A stretch of 64,000 nucleotides of DNA. Source: an uncultured Paracoccaceae bacterium. Lineage in GTDB: Bacteria; Pseudomonadota; Alphaproteobacteria; Rhodobacterales; Rhodobacteraceae. This document shows, one piece after another, positions 43,793 through 53,094 of the stretch. Position numbers and translations under genes: made by a program. The notes below the pieces were generated by a model that had not been told where the DNA came from, searched no databases, and worked only from the letters and a program-made list of their open reading frames with translations. Where the stretch lies: NCBI GenBank assembly GCA_947492585.1, contig CANLND010000014.1:43956-107955 (forward strand). Reading direction: 5' to 3'. Positions within the stretch are counted from its first letter, which is position 1, and each line of letters starts with the position of its first letter.

Positions 43793-45667
43793 TCAGGAGC
43801 TGACCCGGCTGATCACCTCAATGCCGTCGCCTTCGACCCAATTGGCCAGCAAACGCCGGGCTGCCAGATTGTCGTTGCTGGCCACGGCCTGGCGCAGGGC
43901 CCGCATAAAGGCGGCCACTTCGATCTCAGAAATCACCGCCTCATGGGCGCAGAAAATCTTGGAATGGCGGGTCAGCATCAGCTCATCGGTCAGCGTCAGC
44001 TCTTCTTCCATCTTTTCACCGGGTCGTAAGCCAATGATCTCAATTGGAATATCGCCGTCTGGCGTGGCTTCGTCGCGCACGGTATATCCGGCGCTTTCGA
44101 TCACTTGCCGCGCCAGTTGCAGGATTGAAATGGGCTGTCCCATATCCAGGACAAACACTTCCCCGCCTTTGGCATCTGCCCCGGCCGTCAGCACCAGCTG
44201 CACCGCTTCTTGAATGGTCATAAAGAACCGACGCACATTGGGATCGGTCACCGTGACCGGCCCGCCACGGGCAATCTGCTCTTGAAACAGGGGAACGACA
44301 GATCCCGAAGAGCCTAAAACGTTGCCAAAACGCACCATGGTATAGACCGTCCCGGTGCTGCGGCTGGCCAGATCCTGCAGGACCAGTTCCGCCATGCGTT
44401 TGGAGGCCCCCATGACATTGGTTGGACGCACCGCTTTGTCCGAGGAAATCAGGATGAAACGCTCAACCCCAAATTCTCCGGCGGCCTGCGCCAATGTCCG
44501 GGTGCCAAAGACATTATTGGCCAGACCGGCCAGGGGGTTGGCTTCAACCAGTGGCACGTGTTTATACGCCGCCGCATGCAGCACCACTTGCACCTGATGG
44601 CTGCGCAGCACTTCGCGCACCTGACGCGGATCCGTGACCGATCCCAGCACCGGCACCAGATCGATGCCCTGAGCCTGGGCCTGGGCGCACAGCTCCTGAT
44701 GAATGGTATAAAGCGCCAGCTCGGACAGCTCATACAGCACCAGTTTCTGCGGGTGGCACGCCATCACCTGACGGCACAATTCAGATCCGATCGACCCGCC
44801 AGCTCCAGACACCAGCACCACCTGATCGCGGTAGGCTTCGGCGGCCTCTGCCAAAGGCACGTCATGGGCCCGACGCCCCAAAAAGGCTTTGGGCGCCACG
44901 GGGGTCAGTTTTTCCACCAAAGCCTCAGTGCCAATCAGCTGGGCAAACGACGGCAGCGCCTGCACATCCAGTTTCAGGCGTTGCAGCCGCAAAATGACCT
45001 GCGCCTGTTTTGGCTGGCTTTGCGAGGGCATCGCCAGCAACACCCGTGACACCTGCCGGATTTTGACCAGTTCCTCGATGTGCGACGGCGCATAGACCGG
45101 CAGGCCCATCAGCGTCATGCCCTGCAAGGATTTATTGTCATCCACAAAGGCCACGGGATCGATCCAATCGTGGCTGCGCAGGGCCTGTGCCAGCTGGGTG
45201 CCCGTGGCCCCCGCGCCATAAATCAGCACCCGGCAGCGCGGCTGGGCGCGGCGATAAATGGTCATCACCAGCTGAAACAACACCGCCCGCACCGACACCA
45301 GCGCCAGAAAATAAGACAGGGTAAAGACCACATAGGTGCCCATCGGCAAAGGCTGGCCAAACAGCACGAAGGCGCAGGTCAGAACCGCGCCCGTCAACAA
45401 AGCCATGCCCGCTGTCAGCCCCACCGCATGGCGCTCATAGGCATTCAGCTGGACCTGCGGCAGCCCCATCCACAGCGAAATTCCAGCCGAAAAGGCCAGA
45501 ACATAGGGCAGCAGCGGCAGGCTCTCGCCCATCAGCTGCCACAGGGGCTGGGGTAAATTCTGAACCCCAAAGGTAAAGAGCAGGGCCAACGGCAGAAGAG
45601 CAAGATCAATGCCAAGAAAGATATAGGCTTTTTGCTTGCGCGTCAGTGTGCTCAGCAATTGAAACAT
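43793..45667 (-). CDS. Membrane-bound nucleotide-sugar 4,6-dehydratase (WbpM/FlaA1/CapD type)
   Basis: A 624-residue protein from the ATG at 45667 (AGGA five bases upstream; ATG 45673 is also possible). Four membrane helices in the first 140 residues are followed by a CoA-binding-like Rossmann domain (LIYGAGATGTQLAQAL). The catalytic domain has VVLVSGAGGSIGSELCRQ. The active-site region ILISSDKAVRPTNVMGASKR has Met where short-chain dehydrogenases keep Tyr, the mark of the long WbpM class. These enzymes convert UDP-GlcNAc to the 4-keto-6-deoxy sugar, the start of QuiNAc, FucNAc or bacillosamine synthesis. The sugar transferase and epimerase encoded just upstream fit a pathway that primes with such a sugar. 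Confidence 0.9.
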   Translation of the reverse strand: MFQLLSTLTRKQKAYIFLGIDLALLPLALLFTFGVQNLPQPLWQLMGESLPLLPYVLAFSAGISLWMGLPQVQLNAYERHAVGLTAGMALLTGAVLTCAFVLFGQPLPMGTYVVFTLSYFLALVSVRAVLFQLVMTIYRRAQPRCRVLIYGAGATGTQLAQALRSHDWIDPVAFVDDNKSLQGMTLMGLPVYAPSHIEELVKIRQVSRVLLAMPSQSQPKQAQVILRLQRLKLDVQALPSFAQLIGTEALVEKLTPVAPKAFLGRRAHDVPLAEAAEAYRDQVVLVSGAGGSIGSELCRQVMACHPQKLVLYELSELALYTIHQELCAQAQAQGIDLVPVLGSVTDPRQVREVLRSHQVQVVLHAAAYKHVPLVEANPLAGLANNVFGTRTLAQAAGEFGVERFILISSDKAVRPTNVMGASKRMAELVLQDLASRSTGTVYTMVRFGNVLGSSGSVVPLFQEQIARGGPVTVTDPNVRRFFMTIQEAVQLVLTAGADAKGGEVFVLDMGQPISILQLARQVIESAGYTVRDEATPDGDIPIEIIGLRPGEKMEEELTLTDELMLTRHSKIFCAHEAVISEIEVAAFMRALRQAVASNDNLAARRLLANWVEGDGIEVISRVSS

Positions 45668-45958
45668 AGACATCCTATCCACCAAAACAGGCGGTAATTT
45701 TTTCAAGTGCCTGTAGGTCTAAACCACAAAGCGTCAATTCTTTGTTAAGCACTTTCTTTCCTCACTCTGATCAGACCACAAGCCTCCTTAGAGGCGATAG
45801 TCTTTTTCGCGCCCCGTGGGGTCAAACCGTCTTTATGAGCAAAGTTGCGCCGACAAAACAGGCATCTTGTTCCCTGCATGCAACACACAACCTAAAGGTG
45901 CAAGGTATTTCACCTCGTTTCACCTGCGCAACCGGGAAAAACCGGGGGAGTTCACGGT

Positions 45959-46570
45959 TCAACTGCGGCGAAAAATATTGCCGATGGTCTGAAACACCAG
46001 ATCAAAATCATACCACATATTTTGATGGCGCTGATAAATCAGATCCAACCGCGCTTTCATCGGCACGCAGATGCGCGAATAGACCCGATCCGTTTCTTCT
46101 GAACTGTCGCAGCGCTCCAACAGGCGGCTTTCGTGTTTGTGATAAACAATTGAAGCCAGCCCCGTGACACCGGGGCGCGATTTCAGCACCTCATTGTAGA
46201 TTTCCGGATAGGCGTCGACATATTGCTGCAAGGGTGGGCGCGGCCCGACAAAAGACAGATCCCCCTTTAGAATATTCCACAACTGCGGGAACTCATCCAG
46301 ACGTTTGCCGCGCAGCCAGGCCCCGGTTTTGGTGATGCGGGCGGATTTATCTCCCCCCGAAACACCGCTGTCTGTGTCGACCACCGTCATGGTGCGCAGT
46401 TTCCACAAATCGAAACTCTCGGTTGGAGTTTTCATCCGTTTGGCCACATAAAACACCGGCCGCCCTTCGGTCAGCAACAGCCACAGCAACAGCGCCAGCA
46501 AAACAGGCCCCAAGATCACGATCAACAGCGTGACAAAAAACAGATCAAACAGCCGTTTGCTCCAGGTCAT
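45959..46570 (-). CDS. Sugar-1-phosphate transferase (priming, PglC/WcaJ-like short form)
   Basis: A 203-residue protein from the ATG at 46570 (AAGGGA upstream, ATGA overlap with the epimerase stop). It has one membrane helix (about 10-33), then FDLWKLRTMTVVD and the catalytic KRLDEFPQLWNILKGDLSF with VGPRP. The end SRPGVTGLASIVYHKHESRL is characteristic of the short PglC/WbpL-like group that often uses diNAcBac, QuiNAc or FucNAc phosphate. It begins a lipid-linked repeat unit on undecaprenyl phosphate. Its neighbours, an epimerase and a WbpM-type dehydratase, could make exactly such a donor. It is the second of three priming enzymes in the window. Confidence 0.88.
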   Translation of the reverse strand: MTWSKRLFDLFFVTLLIVILGPVLLALLLWLLLTEGRPVFYVAKRMKTPTESFDLWKLRTMTVVDTDSGVSGGDKSARITKTGAWLRGKRLDEFPQLWNILKGDLSFVGPRPPLQQYVDAYPEIYNEVLKSRPGVTGLASIVYHKHESRLLERCDSSEETDRVYSRICVPMKARLDLIYQRHQNMWYDFDLVFQTIGNIFRRS

Positions 46571-47493
46571 GATAATCCCTTTTGGCCCGAATGCGATTGT
46601 GCGCCCTTTTGGCAGAAGGCGCGCCATTCTGCCACCAGGGAATTGGGGTCAGCGGGGACCAGCCTGTGTGGCAGACAAGCCTGGAGGCGGCTCAGATCAA
46701 ACACCACCTCTGCCAGTGCCGTTTCGGGAGCGGGGCGCAGATCAAACGCATGGCCACCCGCGCGCAACAGATCCCCCATTTCAATCCCCCCTGGCTGCGC
46801 CACATTCAACACCGCTGGCAGATCGGGGTGTTCCAGCAGATCCGCCAGACAGCGGGCCAGGGTTTCAACCCCGATATAGCTGCGCCGGGGCGTGCGTCCA
46901 TCGCCAAACTGATCCAGGGTAAACCCCGGACGCCAGCCCCCCAAAATGGCATCAAACCCCGCCACATTGCCAATGCGCAAGGCGGAGACCGCAACCCCCA
47001 AATCCTGCCCGCGCGCGGCGGCGGCGGTCTCCATTTCTGCTTTGGCCTGCCCATAGGCCTGCACCGGGGCCAGCGCCTGCGTTTCGTGCAGCACACCGGC
47101 GCCCGCGCCATAAACGGCCGCAGAAGACGCCAGAACCACCCGCCGGCAGCCCATCTCCGCTGCTGCGTCCACCGCGGCCAGCGCCAGACGGGTATTGTCG
47201 GCGAGATCTCCGCCAGAGGCTGGCGTCACCCCTGCCAGACACAGGATCTGATCACAGCCCCCTGCCGCCTTACGCAGGGCTGCGGGCTCTTTTAGGGGGG
47301 CAAAAACATGCCAGTCCCCTGTTGCCCCTCGTGCCCCTGTTGCCTCCCCCACCGCAGCGGCGGATCTTGTCTGCAAGCGCAGATCCTCGCCCCCCCCAGC
47401 AAACCGGACCAAGGCCTGACCAATGCGGCCCGACGCGCCCAATACCAATGTCGGGCGGCGCGGCGTTGAAGGGCGGGAGGCGTGCGTGACCAT
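46567..47493 (-). CDS. NAD-dependent epimerase/dehydratase (UDP-sugar reductase or epimerase)
   Basis: A 308-residue short-chain dehydrogenase fold protein. The NAD loop is LVLGASGRIGQALVRF, the Ser region VLASSAAVYGAG, and the catalytic Tyr-Lys lies in AYGQAKAEME. The second half (RRSYIGVETLARCLADLL) is typical of the extended family. The position before a priming transferase and a WbpM-type dehydratase suggests reduction of a 4-keto-6-deoxy sugar (as in WbpV-type enzymes), but the exact substrate cannot be read. The gene start lies only 102 bases from the divergent export gene at 47596. Confidence 0.8.
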   Translation of the reverse strand: MVTHASRPSTPRRPTLVLGASGRIGQALVRFAGGGEDLRLQTRSAAAVGEATGARGATGDWHVFAPLKEPAALRKAAGGCDQILCLAGVTPASGGDLADNTRLALAAVDAAAEMGCRRVVLASSAAVYGAGAGVLHETQALAPVQAYGQAKAEMETAAAARGQDLGVAVSALRIGNVAGFDAILGGWRPGFTLDQFGDGRTPRRSYIGVETLARCLADLLEHPDLPAVLNVAQPGGIEMGDLLRAGGHAFDLRPAPETALAEVVFDLSRLQACLPHRLVPADPNSLVAEWRAFCQKGAQSHSGQKGLS

Positions 47494-47595
47494 TGTGTCG
47501 CGTCTTTCTTTGTGATTTCAGCTCATGTTGACGCAGATGCCACAACAGCTATCTTGCGCCTATCAAAAACTATGACTGTTTCGACTGGATCTCCC

Positions 47596-48717
47596 ATGCT
47601 TCGCTTCCTGTCTGCTGCCGCGCTTGTTGGCCTGACCCTGCTGCCCACTGCCTGCAGTCGCCTGCCCGGAGGGGCCCCTGCCAGCCGCGAAATCCTACGC
47701 GAAGCCGAAAGCAACGAAGCCGATTTTGCGCTGTATTCCATCACCCGCGCCTTTTTGCCCAGTGTCGCGCACTGGCCAGAGACTGGCACGCAGGAACGTC
47801 TCAACTGGATCAACCACAGTCAGGGGTCCAAATCGCAATATTTACAGCCCGGTGATCTGATCAGCCTGCAGGTCTGGGACAGCAGTGAAAACTCGCTGCT
47901 GACTGCACCACAGCAAAAGGTGGCACAGCTGCAAAACATCAAAGTCTCGGGCGATGGCACGATTTTCATGCCCTATGTCGGCAAAGTCTCGGTGCGCGGG
48001 CTGACGCCAGATCTGGCGCGGGAACGGTTGCAAAAAGCGCTGGAAGAGATCGTGCCCTCTGCCCAGTTGCAGTTTTCTATGACCGAAGGGCGCAACAATT
48101 CGGTGGATCTGGTCTCGGGCGTCAGCCGTCCCGGCACCTATCCGATGCCCGATCGCAACTACACTGTCATGGGGTTGATCTCGGCGGGCGGCGGCATTGG
48201 TCTGAACCTCAACAACCCGCAGATCCGGCTGGTGCGCAGCGGTCAGATTTTTGGCACCTCAGTGGAAAGCCTGTTGAACAACCCGCAGCTGGACACCCGC
48301 CTGCGCGGCGGCGACCGGGTGTTTGTCGAAGAAGACGAACGCTATTTCCTGTCCTTTGGCGCCACCGGCACCGAAGCGCAGCACACGTTCAGCAAAGACA
48401 CCATGTCGGCGATGGATGCGATTTCCTTGGCGGGGGGGCTGTCGGACCGTCAGGCCGACCCCAAAGGCATCTTGATCCTGCGCGAATACCCCTCCACGGC
48501 AGTGGCGGCGGGCCAGCGCGGCCCCCGCAAAACGCGGGTGGTGTTTTCGCTGGACCTGACCACAGCCGATGGGCTGTTTTCGGCCCGTCAGTTTGAAATT
48601 CAGCCACAAGATCTGGTCATGGCCACCGAGGCCCCGATCAATGATGTGCTGACCGTGTCGTCGATCTTTGGCAGCTTTGCCGGGGTCTTTAACACCGCCA
48701 GCCGCATCGGCGGCTAA
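47596..48717 (+). CDS. Wza/KpsD-type outer-membrane polysaccharide export lipoprotein
   Basis: A 373-residue OPX protein. I choose ATG 47596, which gives a compact signal peptide ending in the lipobox LLPTACS (Cys about 20); ATG 47572 is an alternative. The export domain contains YLQPGDLISLQVWDSSENS and VSGDGTIFMPYVGKVSVRGL. SLBB regions follow at VDLVSGVSRPGTYPMPDRNY and around FSFGATGTEAQHTFSKDTM-like sequence (about 260-300). This is the third OPX protein of the locus and the only one transcribed alone. It is divergent from the epimerase, sugar transferase and WbpM group, and is therefore perhaps their exporter. A terminator follows. Confidence 0.87.
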   Translation: MLRFLSAAALVGLTLLPTACSRLPGGAPASREILREAESNEADFALYSITRAFLPSVAHWPETGTQERLNWINHSQGSKSQYLQPGDLISLQVWDSSENSLLTAPQQKVAQLQNIKVSGDGTIFMPYVGKVSVRGLTPDLARERLQKALEEIVPSAQLQFSMTEGRNNSVDLVSGVSRPGTYPMPDRNYTVMGLISAGGGIGLNLNNPQIRLVRSGQIFGTSVESLLNNPQLDTRLRGGDRVFVEEDERYFLSFGATGTEAQHTFSKDTMSAMDAISLAGGLSDRQADPKGILILREYPSTAVAAGQRGPRKTRVVFSLDLTTADGLFSARQFEIQPQDLVMATEAPINDVLTVSSIFGSFAGVFNTASRIGG

Positions 48718-48755
48718 GGCGCGCGGACCTATGCCCCACAAAGCCTGAAATGCAG

Positions 48756-48786
48756 CGGGCGCGCAGTTGGATCTGCGCGCCCGTTT
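48756..48786 (+). terminator. Rho-independent terminator after the export lipoprotein gene
   Basis: CGGGCGCGCAG (48756-48766) and CTGCGCGCCCG (48773-48783) form a perfect 11-base stem with loop TTGGAT and a short T-run. It sits 38 bases after the stop. Confidence 0.75.
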
Positions 48787-48808
48787 CAATGTACACCCTC
48801 AACCGTGG

Positions 48809-50014
48809 CTAGTGCGGATAGGCCGCCCCCTGCCCGGCCCCAGCTGACACCGGAGCCAAAGCCGCCAAAGGCGGCGCAGCAGCCCCCTCTGACCAGATTG
48901 CGCTTTGCCAGATTTTGGCCGTTTGGGCATCCTGCATGGCCGGGTACAGATCGTTGACCCGCAGGCTCAGATGGGCCGCGTCATGCTGGGCTGTCAGGCG
49001 CAGGCGCGCGCCCGGCGCCACACAAAGTGGCTGATCCAGCAAAAACGCCGTGCGGCCCCAGTGCCCGGTCGCTTCCAGATCATTTGACACAGAAATCCCC
49101 GGTGCCAGCACCATCTGAAAGCTGACCATCACCGCATGGGCCTGGCCTGTATGATGACAGGCCAGATCTGCGGTGACACGGCCCGGTTTCAGGCTGGGCT
49201 GCGTGAAATCAAACGAGAACAGATCCGTGACCGGCCCCAGGGCGCGCAGATCACTGGCGGCAAAATCATTTGGGGTCAGCTGCGCCATCTGCGACAAGGC
49301 CTGAAACGCGCGCAGATCAAAGCCCTCGGCCGCAGCCGGACGCCATTGCTGTACCAGCGCGTCACTGTGCACCACCTGCGCCTGCAACACGCCGCGTTCA
49401 GGCAGCGCGCGCGCGCCGGGTTTGGCCAGTGCCGCCATCGCATGGGTCAAGGTGGCCAGCGCGCCTTCGCCCAGCAGCACCGTGTCAACGATTTCGGAAA
49501 TCACCACATCTGCCGGTTCCGGCATATCCGTGCCGATGACAATGTCATGGGACCATTTCGACAAGACAGTGATCTTTTCACTCAGGCCATTGTCGGCAAT
49601 CACCCGGCGGGCCACATCAGCAATCAGCGGCTGCTGTTCGCAGGTATAGACATGTTTGGCGCCCGCCCGCGCCGCCAGCATTGCCGTCAGCCCGGCGCCA
49701 CAGCCAATGTCCAGCACCACATCCCCCGGCCTCACCTTGGCAGCAATGGCGCGGGCATAGGCGCGGTTGCGGGCCTGATCCGCCAGCATCGGAAAATGCC
49801 AGCGCGGCACGCACATCTGATGCAAACGCTCCTGGAGCACCTGCGCGTCATGATGGGTGGGATCGCAGTCCAGCGCCTGTTTCAGCAGCTCTGAGGTCTG
49901 AAGACCGCCGTCATTCAATGAGGTTTCTGTCGCGCGCTGCACTAGTCTGTCGGCGTCTTGTGCAGTCAGATCACCCGCCAGAACAGACGGGGTAGTCACT
50001 TGATTTTGAAGCAA
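48809..50014 (-). CDS. PRMT7-like protein arginine methyltransferase family protein
   Basis: A 401-residue protein starting at TTG 50014, with AAGGAAAG about nine bases before it. After a helical N-terminus that may be a short TPR-like segment (about 20-65), the sequence WHFPMLADQARNRAYARAI marks the entry helix of PRMT7-type enzymes. The SAM site is VVLDIGCGAGLTAMLAARAG. The double-E loop is SEIVDTVLLGEG, and the THW-like loop is GHWGRTAFLL. A beta-barrel half typical of PRMTs follows. Such enzymes methylate arginine in proteins, mostly in eukaryotes. It lies at the end of the rhamnose operon (97-base gap), which is an unusual place. A target and activity cannot be deduced; a small-molecule or glycan O-methyltransferase role is an alternative. 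Confidence 0.82.
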   Translation of the reverse strand: MLQNQVTTPSVLAGDLTAQDADRLVQRATETSLNDGGLQTSELLKQALDCDPTHHDAQVLQERLHQMCVPRWHFPMLADQARNRAYARAIAAKVRPGDVVLDIGCGAGLTAMLAARAGAKHVYTCEQQPLIADVARRVIADNGLSEKITVLSKWSHDIVIGTDMPEPADVVISEIVDTVLLGEGALATLTHAMAALAKPGARALPERGVLQAQVVHSDALVQQWRPAAAEGFDLRAFQALSQMAQLTPNDFAASDLRALGPVTDLFSFDFTQPSLKPGRVTADLACHHTGQAHAVMVSFQMVLAPGISVSNDLEATGHWGRTAFLLDQPLCVAPGARLRLTAQHDAAHLSLRVNDLYPAMQDAQTAKIWQSAIWSEGAAAPPLAALAPVSAGAGQGAAYPH

Positions 50015-50111
50015 TTCTTACTTTCCTTATTTTGACGCAAATGCGACAGAATGGACTATCCCCCATCCGGCTCTAACATTTGGTAAAAGGAAAAGCAGAC
50101 GCGGCCCTTGC

Positions 50112-51362
50112 TCACGGCAGCTTGATCTGAGCGCCCGGTGCAACAAGGCTGTTCATGCGCGACAGATGTTCAGGCAGGCAACGGGTCAGGAAATCGTATT
50201 TCTCCACCACATGCGCCCGCGCATTGACCCCAAGATGGGCGTACTCCTCGGGGTGGGCCAGCACCTCAACCACCTGTTTGGCCAGGGCAGCCGGATCAAA
50301 GAAATCCACCAGCAGGCCGGTTTTGCCGTGGGTGATCGCCTCGCGCACCGGGGCCACATCGGTGGCCACCATGGTGGCCCCCATCGCCATGGCCTCAAGG
50401 CAGGACCAGCTGAGCACAAAGGGCATCGTCAGATACAGATGACAGCGGCTGACCTGGATCACCTTCTGATAGGCGTCATAGGGCACCTGCCCTAAGAAAT
50501 GCACCCGGCTCCAATCCACCCGGTGCCCCAGCTCTTCTTCCATTTCGCCGCGCAATCCACCGGGGTGCGTGCTGGATTTCCCATAAGACGTGCCATTGCC
50601 GCCAATCACCAGAACCCGCGCATTGGGGCGGGCCTCCAGAATTTCAGGCAGGGCGCGCATAAAGACATGAAACCCCCGGGTGCGTTCCAGATTGCGCGCC
50701 ATAAAGGTCAGGATTTCATCGTCGCGCGTCACCGGTTTGTCCAACCGTCCCAAAGACAGGCTGACATCGGGGTTGGGTTTCAACAGATCGGTGCGGATGC
50801 CATCATGACATTGGTAAAACTGGCTGTGAAAGCGGTCTGGGAAACTGTCGCGTTGCCATTGGGTGGGCACGCAGCCCAGATCCACCGCCTCCAGATTGGC
50901 ATTGGGCACCGCATTGCGGGCGCGCAGCAAAAACGGGCTGTGGGCACTGGGGGGATCTTCGGGATCAAAGCCCACCGGCCCACCAGTGTTGAGGTAAAAA
51001 TATTCAAAAAAGCCCAAGACCGGCACATCCGGCCAGATGTCTTTCATGAACAGCAATTCGCCCCACCCGGTGTGGCCCAGCACGATGTCCGGTTTAAAAC
51101 CACTGTCGCGCTCCAGCTTTTGCGCCGCCAGCGCTGCGCCATAGCCCGCGCCCGTGGCCTCTTCCCAAACCTTGGACAACCCATAGGCCTCTGCCGCCGG
51201 GCGATGATGGGGGCGGTATTGCACGGTTTGCACGCCGTCAAACTGCGGGGCCGGGTCGCGCTGGGTCAGAAACACCAGCTGATGCTCTTTTTGTGCCGCC
51301 AGCCATTGGATCATTTCCCGATATTGACCGGGCATGTTTTGATGCACAAAAAGAATTTTCAT
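50112..51362 (-). CDS. Glycosyltransferase family 4
   Basis: A 416-residue GT-B enzyme beginning MKILFVHQNMPGQYREMIQW. The N-domain has the loop VLGHTGWGELLFMKDIWPDV and a FFEYFYL segment characteristic of a capsule/EPS GT4 subgroup. The C-domain shows LVIGGNGTSYG and a donor region LSWSCLEAMAMGATMVATD, with TGLLVDFFDP after it. GGAG lies 11 bases before the ATG. It follows rfbA after eight bases, so it is probably a rhamnosyltransferase or a partner using dTDP-rhamnose; this is inferred from position only. Confidence 0.85.
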   Translation of the reverse strand: MKILFVHQNMPGQYREMIQWLAAQKEHQLVFLTQRDPAPQFDGVQTVQYRPHHRPAAEAYGLSKVWEEATGAGYGAALAAQKLERDSGFKPDIVLGHTGWGELLFMKDIWPDVPVLGFFEYFYLNTGGPVGFDPEDPPSAHSPFLLRARNAVPNANLEAVDLGCVPTQWQRDSFPDRFHSQFYQCHDGIRTDLLKPNPDVSLSLGRLDKPVTRDDEILTFMARNLERTRGFHVFMRALPEILEARPNARVLVIGGNGTSYGKSSTHPGGLRGEMEEELGHRVDWSRVHFLGQVPYDAYQKVIQVSRCHLYLTMPFVLSWSCLEAMAMGATMVATDVAPVREAITHGKTGLLVDFFDPAALAKQVVEVLAHPEEYAHLGVNARAHVVEKYDFLTRCLPEHLSRMNSLVAPGAQIKLP

Positions 51363-51370
51363 TTGTAAAT

Positions 51371-52246
51371 TTACTCCAGGAGTTTTGCCAAATAGGCCCC
51401 GTAGGAATTTTTCTTTAACATTTCCGCACGTTTGGCAAGCGCCTCCGCTGAAATCCAGCCCTGCTGATAGGCGATTTCCTCCAGACAGCCCGTTTGCAAT
51501 CCCTGACGTTCCTGTAGCGTGCGCACAAAATTGCCCGCATCCAACAGCGAGGCATGGGTGCCGGTGTCCAGCCAGGCATAGCCGCGGCCCATGGTTTCCA
51601 CCCTAAGATTGCCCTCATCCAGATAGGTCTGCAACAGATCGGTGATCTCGAGTTCACCGCGCAGCGATGGGGTCACCGCGCGCGCGCGTTTGGGCGCGGT
51701 GCCATCGAGAAAATACAACCCCGTCACCGCGTAATTTGACGGCGCCACCTGTGGTTTTTCAATGATCTCCCGCGCCCGGCCCTGATCGTCAAAATCCACC
51801 ACCCCATAGCGTTCAGGATCCGCCACGTGATAGCCAAACACCGTGCCACCGCTGGTCTGCGCATCTGCCGCTGCCAACAATTCCGGCAGCCCGTGGCCAA
51901 AAAAGATATTGTCCCCCAAAACCAAGGCCGACGGCGCGCCGTCCAGAAACGCTTCGGCCAGAATAAAGGCCTGTGCCAGACCATCGGGGCTGGGCTGTTC
52001 GATATAGGTAAAGTCCACGCCCCATTGATCGCCCGCGCCCAGCGTGCGCTTGAACTGCGCCTGATCCTGCGGGGTGGTGATCACGCAGATCTCACGGATG
52101 CCCGCCAGCATCAGCACCGAGATGGCGTAATAGATCATTGGTTTGTCATAGATCGGCAGCAGTTGTTTCGACACCCCCATGGTGATCGGATACAGCCGCG
52201 TGCCTGAGCCGCCTGCCAGAATGATGCCTTTGCGGGCCGTGGTCAT
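51371..52246 (-). CDS. rfbA: Glucose-1-phosphate thymidylyltransferase
   Basis: A 291-residue enzyme, the usual length of RfbA/RmlA. The signature [20 protein letters not shown] and [18 protein letters not shown] are intact, as are [12 protein letters not shown] and [17 protein letters not shown]. It makes dTDP-glucose from dTTP and glucose-1-phosphate, the first step to dTDP-L-rhamnose. Its ATG follows GGAG by seven bases and overlaps the rfbD stop. The rhamnose genes are complete in this operon, in the order rfbC, rfbB, YdjM-like, rfbD, rfbA. Confidence 0.96.
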   Translation of the reverse strand: MTTARKGIILAGGSGTRLYPITMGVSKQLLPIYDKPMIYYAISVLMLAGIREICVITTPQDQAQFKRTLGAGDQWGVDFTYIEQPSPDGLAQAFILAEAFLDGAPSALVLGDNIFFGHGLPELLAAADAQTSGGTVFGYHVADPERYGVVDFDDQGRAREIIEKPQVAPSNYAVTGLYFLDGTAPKRARAVTPSLRGELEITDLLQTYLDEGNLRVETMGRGYAWLDTGTHASLLDAGNFVRTLQERQGLQTGCLEEIAYQQGWISAEALAKRAEMLKKNSYGAYLAKLLE

Positions 52247-53094
52247 GTCAGCGCTCCTAAATCGGTCAAGATCTCATGGAGACCCCGCCGCCAATCCGGT
52301 TGGGTCAGGCCAAAAACGGCCTCTGTTGTGGTGCAGTCCAGCCGTGAATTCAACGGCCGGGGGGCGGGGGTGGGATAATCAGAGGTGGGAATACCGCTGA
52401 CGCGGCACGCGATCCCGCTGTGTGTAAATGTTTCGCGCGCGAAACATTTCCAGCTGGTCAGCGGCGTGCCCTGATAGTGATAAATCCCCGCTTTGTTTGG
52501 ATCTGTCGCCAGCTGGCGGGCAATGTCCACGCAGGCCACCGCAATATCCCGCGCCGGGGTGGGCGCGCCGATCTGGTCTGCGACAATGTTCAGACTGTCG
52601 CGTTCAGCGCCAAGGCGCAGCATGGTTTTGACAAAATTGCTGCCATGGGCCGACACCACCCAGGACACCCGCAACACCACTGCCCGCCCCCCGGCCGCGC
52701 AAACCAGCCTTTCGCCGTGCTGTTTGGAGCGCCCATAGGCATTGATTGCCCCGGTTGCATCCTCGACCTGCCACGGGGTGTGCCCGCTGCCATCAAACAC
52801 ATAATCGGTGGACAGGGTGACAAAGGGAATGTCCAACGCGGCACAGGTCTGCGCCATCGCAGCCGGGGCCTCGGCGTTGATCAGGGTGGCCAGCGCCTCT
52901 TCGGCCTCTGCCTTGTCCACCGCCGTATAAGCGGCCGCATTGATCACAGCCTGCGGCGCATAGGCCCGGATCGCCGCCGCACACGCCGCCGGATCCGACA
53001 AATCCGCCTGATCCCGCCCCAAACAGAGAACATCCGGCAGCACCGCCAATTCACGGGCCAATTGCCCGGTTTTGCCAAAGACTAGAATGGTCAT
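52243..53094 (-). CDS. rfbD: dTDP-4-dehydrorhamnose reductase
   Basis: A 283-residue enzyme from the ATG at 53094 (AGGA seven bases upstream). It has the NADPH loop [17 protein letters not shown], the central [12 protein letters not shown] and the catalytic YGRSKQHGE. It reduces dTDP-4-keto-L-rhamnose to dTDP-L-rhamnose, the last step. It overlaps both neighbours by four bases, so translation is coupled to the YdjM-like gene before it and to rfbA after it. Confidence 0.95.
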   Translation of the reverse strand: MTILVFGKTGQLARELAVLPDVLCLGRDQADLSDPAACAAAIRAYAPQAVINAAAYTAVDKAEAEEALATLINAEAPAAMAQTCAALDIPFVTLSTDYVFDGSGHTPWQVEDATGAINAYGRSKQHGERLVCAAGGRAVVLRVSWVVSAHGSNFVKTMLRLGAERDSLNIVADQIGAPTPARDIAVACVDIARQLATDPNKAGIYHYQGTPLTSWKCFARETFTHSGIACRVSGIPTSDYPTPAPRPLNSRLDCTTTEAVFGLTQPDWRRGLHEILTDLGALT

